Position numbers and translations under genes: made by a program | Origin: JAOTYV01 sp041557595 | Lineage (GTDB): Bacteria > Pseudomonadota > Alphaproteobacteria > UBA8366 | Length of the DNA: 42,827 nucleotides | Reading direction: 5' to 3' | NCBI GenBank assembly: GCA_041557595.1 | Contig: JBFFGE010000015.1 | Location: forward strand, 1 to 42,827 | Shown here: piece after piece, positions 16,011-24,476 of the stretch | Numbering within the stretch: the first letter of the stretch is position 1 | Layout of the letters: every line of letters begins with the position of its first letter | Notes under the pieces: generated by a model | The model's input: only the letters and a program-made list of their open reading frames with translations | Database searches by the model: none | Told to the model about the DNA's origin: nothing

Positions 16011-16619
16011 GTGACCGGACCCTATGATTGGAATCCCATGCCCCATCGCGTTGATGTCAGGTGTCCGGGTTGCGATGCGCGTGCCGCCTTTGAGTTCGCC
16101 GAGGTCGTTAGGATCCGACTGGCAAAAGACGTGGCGTATTTCCAGAGAAGCGAAGCCTTCGAGTATCGTCTATTCCAAGACAGCGCCGGCAGCCGCTGGC
16201 ACGGCGCCATCTTCTATCATGGGCTGAGCGGACATACTTCAGGAACCATCAGGGATTTGCCCGACGGTTACCGCCCGGAAGACTGGGATCATGGCGAGTA
16301 TTTGTACCGCAGCCATGATTTGGATATCGGGGCGGTCGCGTGCGGCGCATGCGGCTATCGAAAAAGGCATACTCTTCGATGGCCGGAGGAAGCGTATTTC
16401 CAGGTCGAGTACAGGGGGAAGATACTTTGGGCATTCAATGGAGAAAGCGCCGCCGAGCTATTGAACTATGTCCGTTCGGAGCACCGAAAGAGAGAAGGTT
16501 ATAAATGGGAGGCGTTCCTGCGGCATGTCCCTAGTAATTTCCTGAGGAAAGGTGCGCGGGAAACCGTCTCGAAGAAACTGCAAAGATTGCTGCCGAACGC
16601 GGATGGATCGCGCCACTGA
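16011..16619 (+). CDS. Hypothetical protein with two zinc-ribbon-like CxxC pairs
   Basis: The 202-residue product begins with RCPGCDARAAFEFAE and later has ACGACGYRKRHTL, so two CxxC pairs about 90 residues apart probably make one zinc ribbon. Between them lies a segment rich in Tyr, His and Asp. The C-terminal part is basic and helical. I do not recognise a named family. The GTG at 16011 is preferred over GTG 16002 because TTGGAG sits eight bases before it and overlaps the earlier codon. It follows the sulfotransferase gene by about 100 bases on the same strand. Confidence 0.7.
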   Translation: MTGPYDWNPMPHRVDVRCPGCDARAAFEFAEVVRIRLAKDVAYFQRSEAFEYRLFQDSAGSRWHGAIFYHGLSGHTSGTIRDLPDGYRPEDWDHGEYLYRSHDLDIGAVACGACGYRKRHTLRWPEEAYFQVEYRGKILWAFNGESAAELLNYVRSEHRKREGYKWEAFLRHVPSNFLRKGARETVSKKLQRLLPNADGSRH

Positions 16620-16642
16620 CGGTTCCCGGGCGGGCTCGGCGT

Positions 16643-16675
16643 CCTACAGTGTTTCCATTTGCAGGCGGATTGCAG
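16643..16675 (-). pseudogene. Second fragment of M20 gene 3' end
   Basis: The plus-strand 22-mer at 16643-16664 differs at one base from the 22-mer at 17110-17131, which encodes the last residues and stop of the intact M20 gene. On the minus strand it reads IRLQMETL then stop, against TRLQKETL then stop. Similarity fades after about 33 bases. Together with the intact copy it forms a direct repeat that brackets the small gene at 16693-17004. Confidence 0.6.
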
Positions 16676-16692
16676 CCGAGCGTCAAAAGCCG

Positions 16693-17004
16693 TCACTGTT
16701 CCTGCTCCTTATAGTCGTAGCCCAGCTCCCACATTTCGGAGAGCCATTGTTCGTCCACATAAACGAGGTCGTGGCCCGCATGCAGGTCGAGAAATCTGCG
16801 AATCCGCGGCAGCAGATCGCTCAGATATGTTGATTGCTCGTCAGCCGATGGCTGCCAATAGGACGTGGCGGACAGCACCGCCGCCAAGTCGACCCGCGTG
16901 CTCATGGTAACGAGGCCGGTATGTTCCAACTGCCAGTAGGCCCAACGGTAGCCTGCGTCGATATAGACGCCGTGATCACGACACAGGAAGTAGGGGCTGT
17001 TCAT
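16693..17004 (-). CDS. Small hypothetical protein
   Basis: The 103-residue product has MNSPYFLCRDHGVYIDAGYR at the start, then YWQLEHTG, a central helical part and an acidic C terminus (ELGYDYKEQEQ). It is rich in Tyr and Trp and has no signal peptide or membrane segment. I do not recognise the family. It lies 106 bases downstream of the M20 gene on the same strand and sits exactly between two copies of the M20 3'-end sequence, which suggests that it was inserted there. Confidence 0.6.
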   Translation of the reverse strand: MNSPYFLCRDHGVYIDAGYRWAYWQLEHTGLVTMSTRVDLAAVLSATSYWQPSADEQSTYLSDLLPRIRRFLDLHAGHDLVYVDEQWLSEMWELGYDYKEQEQ

Positions 17005-17110
17005 GCAATGTCCTGGCGGTTCATAACGTCGCTCGGCATTCCCCGATGCGGTCGCGCTTCGCTCGGCAGATCTCGGCCGTCGACCGCAATGGCCGGATCA
17101 TCGGTGCGCC

Positions 17111-18286
17111 CTACAGTGTTTCCTTTTGCAGCCGGGTTTCGACCAGGCGCGACCAGTAGCTCGCGCCGAGGGTGAGGATGTCGTCGTTGAAGTCGTAGCC
17201 GGGATTGTGCACCTGGCAGGCGTCCGCGCCGTCGCCGTTGCCGATATTGATATAGGCGCCGGGGCAGGCGTCGAGCATGTAGCTGAAATCCTCCGACGCC
17301 ATGATCAGCGAACGATTGCGGTTGACGTTCTCGTCGCCGACGACACTGGCGGCGATATCGGCGGCGAATTCCGTCTCGTCCGCGGCGTTGACCAGCGGCA
17401 GGAAGACCTCGCGGAAATCGACGTCGACGGTCGCGCCGAATCCTTCGGCAATGCCGGCGGTCAGCGCGCGCATACGGTCCTCGACCAGCTGCATGGTCTC
17501 GCGCCGGAAAACCCGGACGGTGCCGCTGAGGCTTGCGGTGTGCGGGATCACGTTATAGGCGTCGCCGCCGTGGATCTGAGTGATGCTGAGGACGACCGTG
17601 TCGATCGGGTTGGCGTTGCGGGAAACGATGGTTTGCAACGCCATGGTCATTTGCGCTGCGATGACGACCGGGTCGGTGCCCGATTCCGGCCGTGCCGCAT
17701 GGGCGCCGTTGCCGGTGATGCGAATATCGAAAAACGCGCCGCCCGCCATCATCGGGCCGGGACGGATCGCGAAGCTGCCGACCGGGCGGCCGGGACTGTT
17801 GTGCATGCCGAACACCGCTTCCATCGGAAACTGCTCGAACAGCCCTTCCTCGACCATCGCCTTGGCGCCGCCGAGCCCTTCTTCGGCGGGCTGGAAGATG
17901 AAGTGAACACAGCCGTTGAAATTTCGCGTCTCCGACAAATAGCGCGCAGCCCCCAATAGCATGGTGGTATGACCGTCATGGCCGCACGCATGCATCTTGC
18001 CGTCATGCCGGGACTTGTAGTCGAAGGTATTGCCCTCGACGATCGGCAACGCGTCCATGTCGGCGCGCAGCCCGATGGTCTTCGGGCCGTTGCCGACGCG
18101 GAGCGAGCCGACGACGCCGGTGGTGGCGAGGCCGCGATGAACCTCCAGTCCGAACTCCTCCAGCTTGCCGGCGACGATATCGGCGGTGCGGTTCTCCTCG
18201 AAACCCAGTTCCGGATGAGCGTGAATGTCGCGCCGCCACGCGGTCATGTCGTCCTGAAAGGCGGCAATTTCATCGATTATCGGCAT
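17111..18286 (-). CDS. M20-family amidohydrolase (hippurate hydrolase/aminoacylase-like)
   Basis: The 391-residue protein is a dizinc M20D peptidase-like amidohydrolase that removes acyl groups from N-acyl amino acids. Ligand motifs are MHACGHDGHTTMLLG (Cys101, His103), QPAEEGLGGA (Glu135/136), FGMHNSPG (His162) and the C-terminal VHNPGYDFND His. RRDIHAHPELGFEE at 18-31 is the usual N-terminal motif. Length is normal. It is divergent from the alpha/beta hydrolase gene at 18423 with only about 135 bases between, so both promoters must lie there. Two decayed copies of its 3' end lie downstream. Confidence 0.92.
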   Translation of the reverse strand: MPIIDEIAAFQDDMTAWRRDIHAHPELGFEENRTADIVAGKLEEFGLEVHRGLATTGVVGSLRVGNGPKTIGLRADMDALPIVEGNTFDYKSRHDGKMHACGHDGHTTMLLGAARYLSETRNFNGCVHFIFQPAEEGLGGAKAMVEEGLFEQFPMEAVFGMHNSPGRPVGSFAIRPGPMMAGGAFFDIRITGNGAHAARPESGTDPVVIAAQMTMALQTIVSRNANPIDTVVLSITQIHGGDAYNVIPHTASLSGTVRVFRRETMQLVEDRMRALTAGIAEGFGATVDVDFREVFLPLVNAADETEFAADIAASVVGDENVNRNRSLIMASEDFSYMLDACPGAYINIGNGDGADACQVHNPGYDFNDDILTLGASYWSRLVETRLQKETL

Positions 18287-18422
18287 CGGATTTCGACACT
18301 CCTCTTCCGGGCGGAATTTTGCCCATATCTTGGGGTTAACGGGATCATGCCGGGTTTGCCGACACGCCTCAACCGCCTATTGTCGGGTCGAACCACCCCG
18401 GCACGAAAGGACCGCAGCGGGA

Positions 18423-19160
18423 ATGATTGAATGGACGGAAAGCGAACACGGCGGCGACGGCGTTCTCGAACGCGGGTTTACCGTCGAGCGGGGCGCGGAA
18501 GCGATCCCCGGGGTCTTTTGGCGGCCGGAGGCAGCCCAGGGATCGGTGCCGCTGGTCCTGCTCGGTCATGGCGGCAGCGGCCACAAGCGCAACGACCGCA
18601 TGACCATGTTGGGGCGGTTGTTTAGCGGCACCTATGGCTGGTGCGCGGCGTCGATCGACGGGCCGGTGCACGGCGACCGTGGTCCTGTCACGAACAGCAA
18701 TGATCCCGAGTACCGCGCGTTATGGGCGCGGGAGAACCCGGTTCAGGACATGATCGACGATTGGCAGGCGGTGCTCGACGCCCTGATCGCGCTCGATCCC
18801 GTCGATCCCGCGCGCATCGGCTATTGGGGCCAGTCTATGGGCACGATGTTCGGGATTCCCGTCGTTGCCAGCGAGGCGCGCATCCGGGTGGCCGTTCTCG
18901 GCAAGGCGGGGATGACGGGTATGAGCCCGAGCCGCAGCGGGATCGCGCCCTATTTTGAACAGTATGCGCCGATGGTGACGCAACCGATCCTGTTCAACCT
19001 GCAATGGGACGACGAGCGGTTCGACCGCGACGGCCAATTCGATCTGTACGACCGGCTGGGATCGACGGATAAGCGGCTGCATGCCTATCCCGGCATGCAC
19101 TCGGATAACGGTCCGGAGGCGTTCGAGACGCAGGCGGAATTCCTGAAACACTACCTTTAA
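18423..19160 (+). CDS. Alpha/beta hydrolase
   Basis: The 245-residue product has LVLLGHGGSGHKRN (45-58) for the oxyanion hole and the nucleophile elbow GYWGQSMGTMFG with Ser138. The acid and histidine are plausibly in the C-terminal part near HAYPGMHSDNG. The layout resembles dienelactone-hydrolase/acetyl-xylan-esterase-type enzymes. I start it at the ATG at 18423, since the upstream in-frame ATG (18330) adds a Cys/Arg-rich leader with no family match. It is divergent from the M20 gene and convergent with the second GGT gene. Substrate unknown. Confidence 0.85.
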   Translation: MIEWTESEHGGDGVLERGFTVERGAEAIPGVFWRPEAAQGSVPLVLLGHGGSGHKRNDRMTMLGRLFSGTYGWCAASIDGPVHGDRGPVTNSNDPEYRALWARENPVQDMIDDWQAVLDALIALDPVDPARIGYWGQSMGTMFGIPVVASEARIRVAVLGKAGMTGMSPSRSGIAPYFEQYAPMVTQPILFNLQWDDERFDRDGQFDLYDRLGSTDKRLHAYPGMHSDNGPEAFETQAEFLKHYL

Positions 19161-19176
19161 CGGCGGCGATGTCCGC

Positions 19177-20910
19177 CTACCATCCGAGCGCATAGGCCGG
19201 CCGACGGGGATCCGCGCCGGCATGGAGCACCTTCTTTTCCTCGTCGACGCAAATGGCGCAGACGGCGGCGGCCCGCCAGATCATATCCGGCCACCAGTCG
19301 ACCTTGTGGCCGAGAGCGGCCAGCGCGTCGCCGGTTTCCCGGGCGATTCGCCCTTCCAGATTGAGACGGCCCGGGAAGTAGCTGTGCGGCTCGAACGAAG
19401 ACGGGAAGCTGAAAGTCGCGAAGCGGGGCGCCTCGATGGCGGCCTGAATGTCCATGTCGAACACTGTCAGATTGAGCAGTACCTGCAGCATCGCCTGCGA
19501 TTGAACGTCGCCGCCGGGCGTACCGAACATGAGGTAGGGCTTGCCGTTCTTCAGCGCCATGGCCGGATTCGGGGTGAGGCGCGGCCGCTTTCCCGCTTTT
19601 GCGGAAGAGGGGTGCGCCGGGTCGCCCCAGGATTGCGATCCGCGCGACGACGGGCAAAGCCCGGTTCCCGGAATGACCGGCGTCGAACGCGACACGTCGC
19701 TCGGTGTCGCGGACAGGGCGTTGCCCTGCGAATCAACGGCGCAGACATAGGACGTATCCAGCGTGGCGGGTTCGCGGATGTCCGTCGGTAGCGTCGCGGG
19801 CGGGGGGATCGCGGGACCCGGCATTGCCGTGGCGTCGCCCGTTCTCGGGTCGCCCGGCGGCGGCAATTTCGGCCAGGCTTCGCCGTCGCGAATGAGCGCG
19901 CGCCGCAGTTCCGTGTAGTTGTCCGACAGCAACGCCGTCATCGGGACATCCACGAAATTCGGATCGCCGTAGTAGCGTTCCCGGTCGGCGCAGGAGAGTT
20001 TCAGCGCTTCGGTCAGCAGGTGAATATAGGCCGGACTGTTCTGGCCGAGCGATGCCAGGTCGTGGTTCTCGAGAAGGCGGAGCGTTTGCGACAGCAGCGG
20101 GCCTTGCGACCAGGGACCGCAGCAATGCAGTTCGATATCGCCGAAACGGGTCGCCACGGTCGGCTCGACCTTCACCTCATAGCGCGCCAGGTCCTCATAG
20201 GTGACGAAGCCGCCATTGTCCGCATGGTATTGCGCGATGTGCCGGGCGATATCGCCCGTGTAGAAGGCGTCGCGCGCCACCCGGATACCGTCTTCGCGGC
20301 TGCCGGCTGCGCGGCTTTCTTCGTCGGCCATATACTGCAACGATTTTGCGAGTTCCACTTGCACGAACACGTCGCCCACCTCCGGGACCCGGCCGCCGGG
20401 AAGATAAACCTCGGCGCTGGACGGCCAGCGGCGATATTTTTCTTCGTCGATGGCGATGTTTTCCTGTAACAGCGGATACATCGGAAAACCGTCCCGTGCG
20501 AAGCGGATCGCATAGCGCGCCACCTCCGCAAAACTCATCGTGCCGTAACGTTCGAGCGCCCAGAGCCACGCCGCAGGCGCCGCCGGCATCACGGTGCGGA
20601 GAATGCCTTCGGGAATGGCGCCGCCATGGGTGCGCTGAAAGTAATCCGGGGGCAAGGCGCTCGGCCATGTGCCGAGGCCGTCGATGTTGATGACTCGTTG
20701 CTCTTCGGCGATCCACAGAAGGATCGGCGCCACGCCCGCCACATTGACGATGTCGCTTTGCACGACGCCGATCGCCAGCCCGGCCGCCACGCCCGCGTCG
20801 ATGGCGTTGCCGCCGGAATTGAGCACGTCGAACCCGGCTTCCGCGGCCAGGTAGTGACCCGCGGCAACCGCATGGCGCGTTCCCATGATGACCGGGCGGT
20901 AGGCGCTCAT
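19177..20910 (-). CDS. Gamma-glutamyltransferase-family Ntn hydrolase (copy 2)
   Basis: The 577-residue product shows the GGT pattern: VLNSGGNAIDAGVAAGLAIG (29-48), a PGGRVPEVGD segment near 171-180 and CGPWSQGP near 264-271. The autocleavage Thr386 lies in ATLDTSYVCAVDSQGNALSA, again 11 residues before the conserved Asn. No signal peptide is visible. The catalytic Thr context (DTSY) differs from the first copy (DTVH), so the two paralogues probably act on different amides. The start at 20910 has GAGAGGA upstream; the longer frame would run through the YqaE gene. It lies 43 bases downstream of the YqaE-like gene. Confidence 0.88.
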   Translation of the reverse strand: MSAYRPVIMGTRHAVAAGHYLAAEAGFDVLNSGGNAIDAGVAAGLAIGVVQSDIVNVAGVAPILLWIAEEQRVINIDGLGTWPSALPPDYFQRTHGGAIPEGILRTVMPAAPAAWLWALERYGTMSFAEVARYAIRFARDGFPMYPLLQENIAIDEEKYRRWPSSAEVYLPGGRVPEVGDVFVQVELAKSLQYMADEESRAAGSREDGIRVARDAFYTGDIARHIAQYHADNGGFVTYEDLARYEVKVEPTVATRFGDIELHCCGPWSQGPLLSQTLRLLENHDLASLGQNSPAYIHLLTEALKLSCADRERYYGDPNFVDVPMTALLSDNYTELRRALIRDGEAWPKLPPPGDPRTGDATAMPGPAIPPPATLPTDIREPATLDTSYVCAVDSQGNALSATPSDVSRSTPVIPGTGLCPSSRGSQSWGDPAHPSSAKAGKRPRLTPNPAMALKNGKPYLMFGTPGGDVQSQAMLQVLLNLTVFDMDIQAAIEAPRFATFSFPSSFEPHSYFPGRLNLEGRIARETGDALAALGHKVDWWPDMIWRAAAVCAICVDEEKKVLHAGADPRRPAYALGW

Positions 20911-20953
20911 CGCAATGGTTCCTCTCAAGTGTTGCCGATGCGCGGCGGGAGGC

Positions 20954-21112
20954 CTACCGTCTGGCGATAATCCAGACCGCGTGTACGATTCCCGGGATAT
21001 AGCCGAGGATCGTGAGCAGGATATTGAGCCAAAAATGCGGCTTGATGCCGACTTGCAGGAAAACCCCGACCGGAGGTAGCAGGATGGCAAATATCAAGCG
21101 AACGATATCCAT
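20954..21112 (-). CDS. YqaE/Pmp3-family membrane protein
   Basis: The 52-residue product is a typical Pmp3/YqaE proteolipid: two hydrophobic segments (about 4-24 and 29-49) with the signature ILLPPVGVFLQVGI and a second segment ILLTILGYIPGIVHAVWII. Family members are small inner-membrane proteins linked to salt, low-temperature or membrane-potential stress. It is often missed because of its size; the longer frame that contains it has no support. AGAGGACC precedes the ATG at 21112. It is divergent from the SDR gene at 21432, with a 320-base gap holding promoters but no other gene. Confidence 0.9.
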   Translation of the reverse strand: MDIVRLIFAILLPPVGVFLQVGIKPHFWLNILLTILGYIPGIVHAVWIIARR

Positions 21113-21431
21113 GAATTCGGTCCTCTTTCTTGCGATTGCATGTGTGCTGCCGACGAACGCCGGTAGACGTTGGCAATTCCAGTATTTTCGTTTGCGACTG
21201 CGCAAGCCGATGCTTGTGAAGATTAGATCCGATGGCACCCCGGCATGGTTCCATCCCGGAGGGAGCGAAACAAACAAAAAATTACTATCCCGTGCCGGTC
21301 GTCGGCCGGCCGTAGAATTTTCTCGTAGTCTGCGGCCGCACGGAGTTCCTGGGCTTCCGCTTGTGCCGCAAACGCCGCGCGGTTGATAATGATGTGACGC
21401 ATCCCGACACAACGTTTCCGGAGACCACACC

Positions 21432-22226
21432 ATGATCCCGACGGAATTCGATATCACGAACACGGTCGTTTTCGTCACGGGGGCCGGCCGCGGAATCGGC
21501 AAGGGAATTGCCCAGGTCTTGGCGGAAGCCGGCGCCGACGTGGCAATCAACGCCCTGACGGCGACCTATGTGAACGGGGTGGCCGAAGACATTGCATCGG
21601 CGACCGGGCGGCGCGTCGTGCCTGTCACCGCCGACATGACGAAGGCGGATTCCGTGCAGGGAGCCGTCGACCGGGTTCTCGAGACGTTCGGGCGCATCGA
21701 TGTGCTGGTCAATGCGCTGGGCGATTCCATCCGTCAGCCGCTCGTCGGACTGCCCGGCGCCGATGACGCGGGCACGCCCATTTCCGAGGACGATCTTCGC
21801 TTCATCATGGACATCAACCTGACCGAAGCGCTTCTGAGCACGCGCGCGGTCGGTCCGCATATGCTGGCGCGGGGTTCGGGCAAGGTAATCAATGTTTCCT
21901 CTTGGACGGCGCATCAGGGCGGTCGCGACATGGTGCTGTACACCACCGCCAAGACCGCGCTGTCCGGGTTCACGCGGGCGCAGGCGCTCGAATGGGCGGC
22001 CCATGGCGTACAGGTGAATTGCATCGCACCGGGCCTGTTTCCCGACGTGGTCACCGGGGGCGAGGCGCGGGTGCGGCGGAGCGAGGAGCGGGCGAAAGCC
22101 GACGTGCCGCTCGGCCGCGTCGGGCAGCTTCGTGAGGCCGGATTGCTGGCGCTCTATCTCGCGTCCAGCGCATCGGATTACATGACGGGACAGACGCTTT
22201 TGCTCGATGGCGGTCTTGGATTGTAG
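21432..22226 (+). CDS. Short-chain dehydrogenase/reductase (first gene of operon)
   Basis: The 264-residue protein is a classical SDR. The nucleotide-binding motif TGAGRGIG is at 16-23, the VNALGDS stretch stands at the NNAG position, and the catalytic residues Ser157, Tyr170 and Lys174 lie in INVSSWTAHQ and YTTAK. It would oxidise or reduce an alcohol/ketone with NAD(P). GGAG precedes the ATG at 21432. It heads a tight plus-strand operon with PrpD, hydrolase, class II aldolase and TauD genes, separated by 40-95 bases, so the product is probably used in the same catabolic route. Confidence 0.92.
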   Translation: MIPTEFDITNTVVFVTGAGRGIGKGIAQVLAEAGADVAINALTATYVNGVAEDIASATGRRVVPVTADMTKADSVQGAVDRVLETFGRIDVLVNALGDSIRQPLVGLPGADDAGTPISEDDLRFIMDINLTEALLSTRAVGPHMLARGSGKVINVSSWTAHQGGRDMVLYTTAKTALSGFTRAQALEWAAHGVQVNCIAPGLFPDVVTGGEARVRRSEERAKADVPLGRVGQLREAGLLALYLASSASDYMTGQTLLLDGGLGL

Positions 22227-22283
22227 CATTGCGGCCGGCCGGACCGCGGGCCTCGTGAATTCGCGTAACGAAAGGACACTGTC

Positions 22284-23636
22284 ATCACCGTAGCCCAAAC
22301 ATTGGCGCGTTTCGTTGCCGAAACGGATGTCGCCGAGCTGCCGGCGCAGACGATGGATCACGCGGCGATGGTGATCGCCTCCACGCTGGCGAGCGCGGCC
22401 TGCGGCCGGGACATCTCGTCGGCCGTGGTTATCCGGAACCTCGCCCGGGAGCGAGGCGGTCGGGAAGATGCCAGCATCTGGTTCGATGGCGGCGCGAAAT
22501 TACCCGCCGTCAGCGCGGCACGCGCGAATGCGGTGGCGAGCGATGCCGCCGCATCGGACGACAGCGACCTGCGCAACATCACCCATGCGGGGACGCCGCT
22601 GACGGCCAGCACGCTTGCCATGGCGGAAAAGACGGGCGCCGGCGGCCGCGACGTGTTGGCGGCGATCGTGCTCGGCTATGAAGCGGCGGGACGGATCGGC
22701 GCGTCCATCACGCCGGGATTTCGTCAGCGGGGCTTTCACGCCTGCCTCATCGCTATCTTCAGCGGCGCGGCGGCGACGGGACGGCTGCTCGGCCTCGACA
22801 AGGATCGGATGACCCACGTCCTTGCGCTCGCATCGACCTCGATCGGCGGGCTGGTAGCGGCCGGCAACGAGACGGTGGCCCGCGAATACCACGGCGGCCT
22901 TGCGACCCTGCTCGGGATGGAGGCCGCGATGGCCGCGGCGCAGGGCTTCACCGCGGAAGACCGAATTTTCGAAATGCCGGGCGGATTCTGCGAAACCTAC
23001 GGTGCGCCCGGCAGCGATAGAAGCGCCGAGATCGTCGCGGATCTCGGCGCGGAATGGGATATCGTCACCGACATGGCGATCAAGCTGGTGCCGGGCAGCC
23101 ACTTCAACCATGCAACCGCCGAGGCGGCGGCAAACGCCGCCCGCAAGGGCGATGTCGCGCCCGAAGACGTCGCCGCGATCCGCTTGTCGCGGCCCGGCCT
23201 GACCAAGCTCGCGGGCCCGCGCCATCCGGGCAACCTGATCGATATGGCGCACAGCACGGCCTATTTCCTCGCCGCCAGTGTCGCCGATCGGGATTTTAGC
23301 TGGGTGCACGCGACGCAGGCGAAGATCGACGATCCGGTCATTCATCGCTTGATCGACAAGACCGGGGTCGGTCCGCCGCCGACCGAAAACATAGAGGCTT
23401 TCCGCCAGGGAGCGACGGTCACCATCGAAACCACCGATGGCCGGACCTTCGAGGACACCGTGCTGGTGCCGAAGGGCGCCGGATGCCGCGGCATCGACTG
23501 GGCCGACATCGACGCCAAATACCGTGCCCTGACACCGGCGGCGTTGACGGCCGCGCGGATAGAGGACAGCCTCGGGATAATTCACGACTTCGGCGAGCTT
23601 CCCACTGTAACCGCTCTGACCGATCTGCTTCGGTAA
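22284..23636 (+). CDS. MmgE/PrpD-family protein (copy 2), unusual start
   Basis: The product is an MmgE/PrpD-family protein of about 450 residues. HAAMVIASTLASAACGRDIS near the start, DLRNITHAGTPLTASTLAMA and the LATLLGMEAAMAAAQGF region are typical. The nearest ordinary start is TTG at 22302, but it lies about 25 bases from the ribosome binding site AAAGGA (22271-22276). An in-frame ATC at 22284 is at the ideal distance of seven bases and would give the family-like N terminus (M)TVAQTLARFVAETD. I therefore mark 22284 as the likely start, with TTG 22302 as the alternative. It is second in the SDR-to-TauD operon. Confidence 0.85.
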   Translation: MTVAQTLARFVAETDVAELPAQTMDHAAMVIASTLASAACGRDISSAVVIRNLARERGGREDASIWFDGGAKLPAVSAARANAVASDAAASDDSDLRNITHAGTPLTASTLAMAEKTGAGGRDVLAAIVLGYEAAGRIGASITPGFRQRGFHACLIAIFSGAAATGRLLGLDKDRMTHVLALASTSIGGLVAAGNETVAREYHGGLATLLGMEAAMAAAQGFTAEDRIFEMPGGFCETYGAPGSDRSAEIVADLGAEWDIVTDMAIKLVPGSHFNHATAEAAANAARKGDVAPEDVAAIRLSRPGLTKLAGPRHPGNLIDMAHSTAYFLAASVADRDFSWVHATQAKIDDPVIHRLIDKTGVGPPPTENIEAFRQGATVTIETTDGRTFEDTVLVPKGAGCRGIDWADIDAKYRALTPAALTAARIEDSLGIIHDFGELPTVTALTDLLR

Positions 23637-23677
23637 CCGTATCGGCAGGGTGTCAGCGATGAGAAAGGAAATATTCC

Positions 23678-24430
23678 ATGCCGGTGTATGAAAATGGTCC
23701 CGTCCGCATCCATTACGAGGAAACCGGCGCAGGTTTTCCGCTGCTCGTCATCCCCGGCGGCGGATTGGACGCGACCATGGGGAACCTCACCGGCGGCGCG
23801 CCGTTCAATTCGATGGATGAGTTCAAGGACGAATACCGCTGCATCACGATGGATTTGCGCAATGCCGTTGGCGGCCTGTCCGCCGGTCCGCTCGAGGTCG
23901 ACCGGCCGTGGGATGCGTATACCGACGATCACATCGCACTGATGGATCACCTGGGCATCGACAAGTTCCTGGTGCAGGGTTTCTGTATCGGCGGTCCCTT
24001 CATCTGGAACCTGCTGCGGCGCGCGCCGGACCGGGTTGTCGCGGCCGTATTGGCGCAACCGAGCGGGTCGCGCCCCGAAAATCGCGACCTGTTCTACAAC
24101 AACAACATGGAAAACTGGGGCCCGAAACTGTGCGCCCGCCGGCCCGAGATCACGATGGACATGATCGACGCGTTCCTCACCAAGATGTACCGCACGAACG
24201 CCGATTTCGTCTTCACCGTGACGCGCGACTTCGTGCAGAAGTGCCAGACGCCGGTCCTGATCCTGCCGGACGACGTTCCGGCGCATCCCTATGCGGTTGC
24301 GATGGAGACGGTCATGCTGGCGCCCAAATCGGAAGTAAGCCTCTACCCGTGGAAAGAGCCGAGGGAGCTGATCCCCGTCGCGGTGCGTCAGATTCGCAGC
24401 TTCCTGCGGGCGCATCGACCGGCTGCTTGA
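23678..24430 (+). CDS. Alpha/beta hydrolase with cysteine nucleophile
   Basis: The 250-residue protein has the alpha/beta hydrolase fold with PLLVIPGGGLDATMGN (oxyanion region, 21-36) and a nucleophile elbow VQGFCIGGPF. The nucleophile position is Cys103 in place of the usual serine, as in dienelactone hydrolase. PVLILPDDVPAHPYA carries plausible acid and histidine residues. A lactone- or enol-lactone-type substrate is therefore reasonable but not proven. It is third in the operon, 41 bases after PrpD and 46 bases before the class II aldolase gene. Confidence 0.87.
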   Translation: MPVYENGPVRIHYEETGAGFPLLVIPGGGLDATMGNLTGGAPFNSMDEFKDEYRCITMDLRNAVGGLSAGPLEVDRPWDAYTDDHIALMDHLGIDKFLVQGFCIGGPFIWNLLRRAPDRVVAAVLAQPSGSRPENRDLFYNNNMENWGPKLCARRPEITMDMIDAFLTKMYRTNADFVFTVTRDFVQKCQTPVLILPDDVPAHPYAVAMETVMLAPKSEVSLYPWKEPRELIPVAVRQIRSFLRAHRPAA

Positions 24431-24476
24431 ACGTGTCCGCCGCATCGGGCTGGTCGAGTCGAAAAGGTACTTTGAA

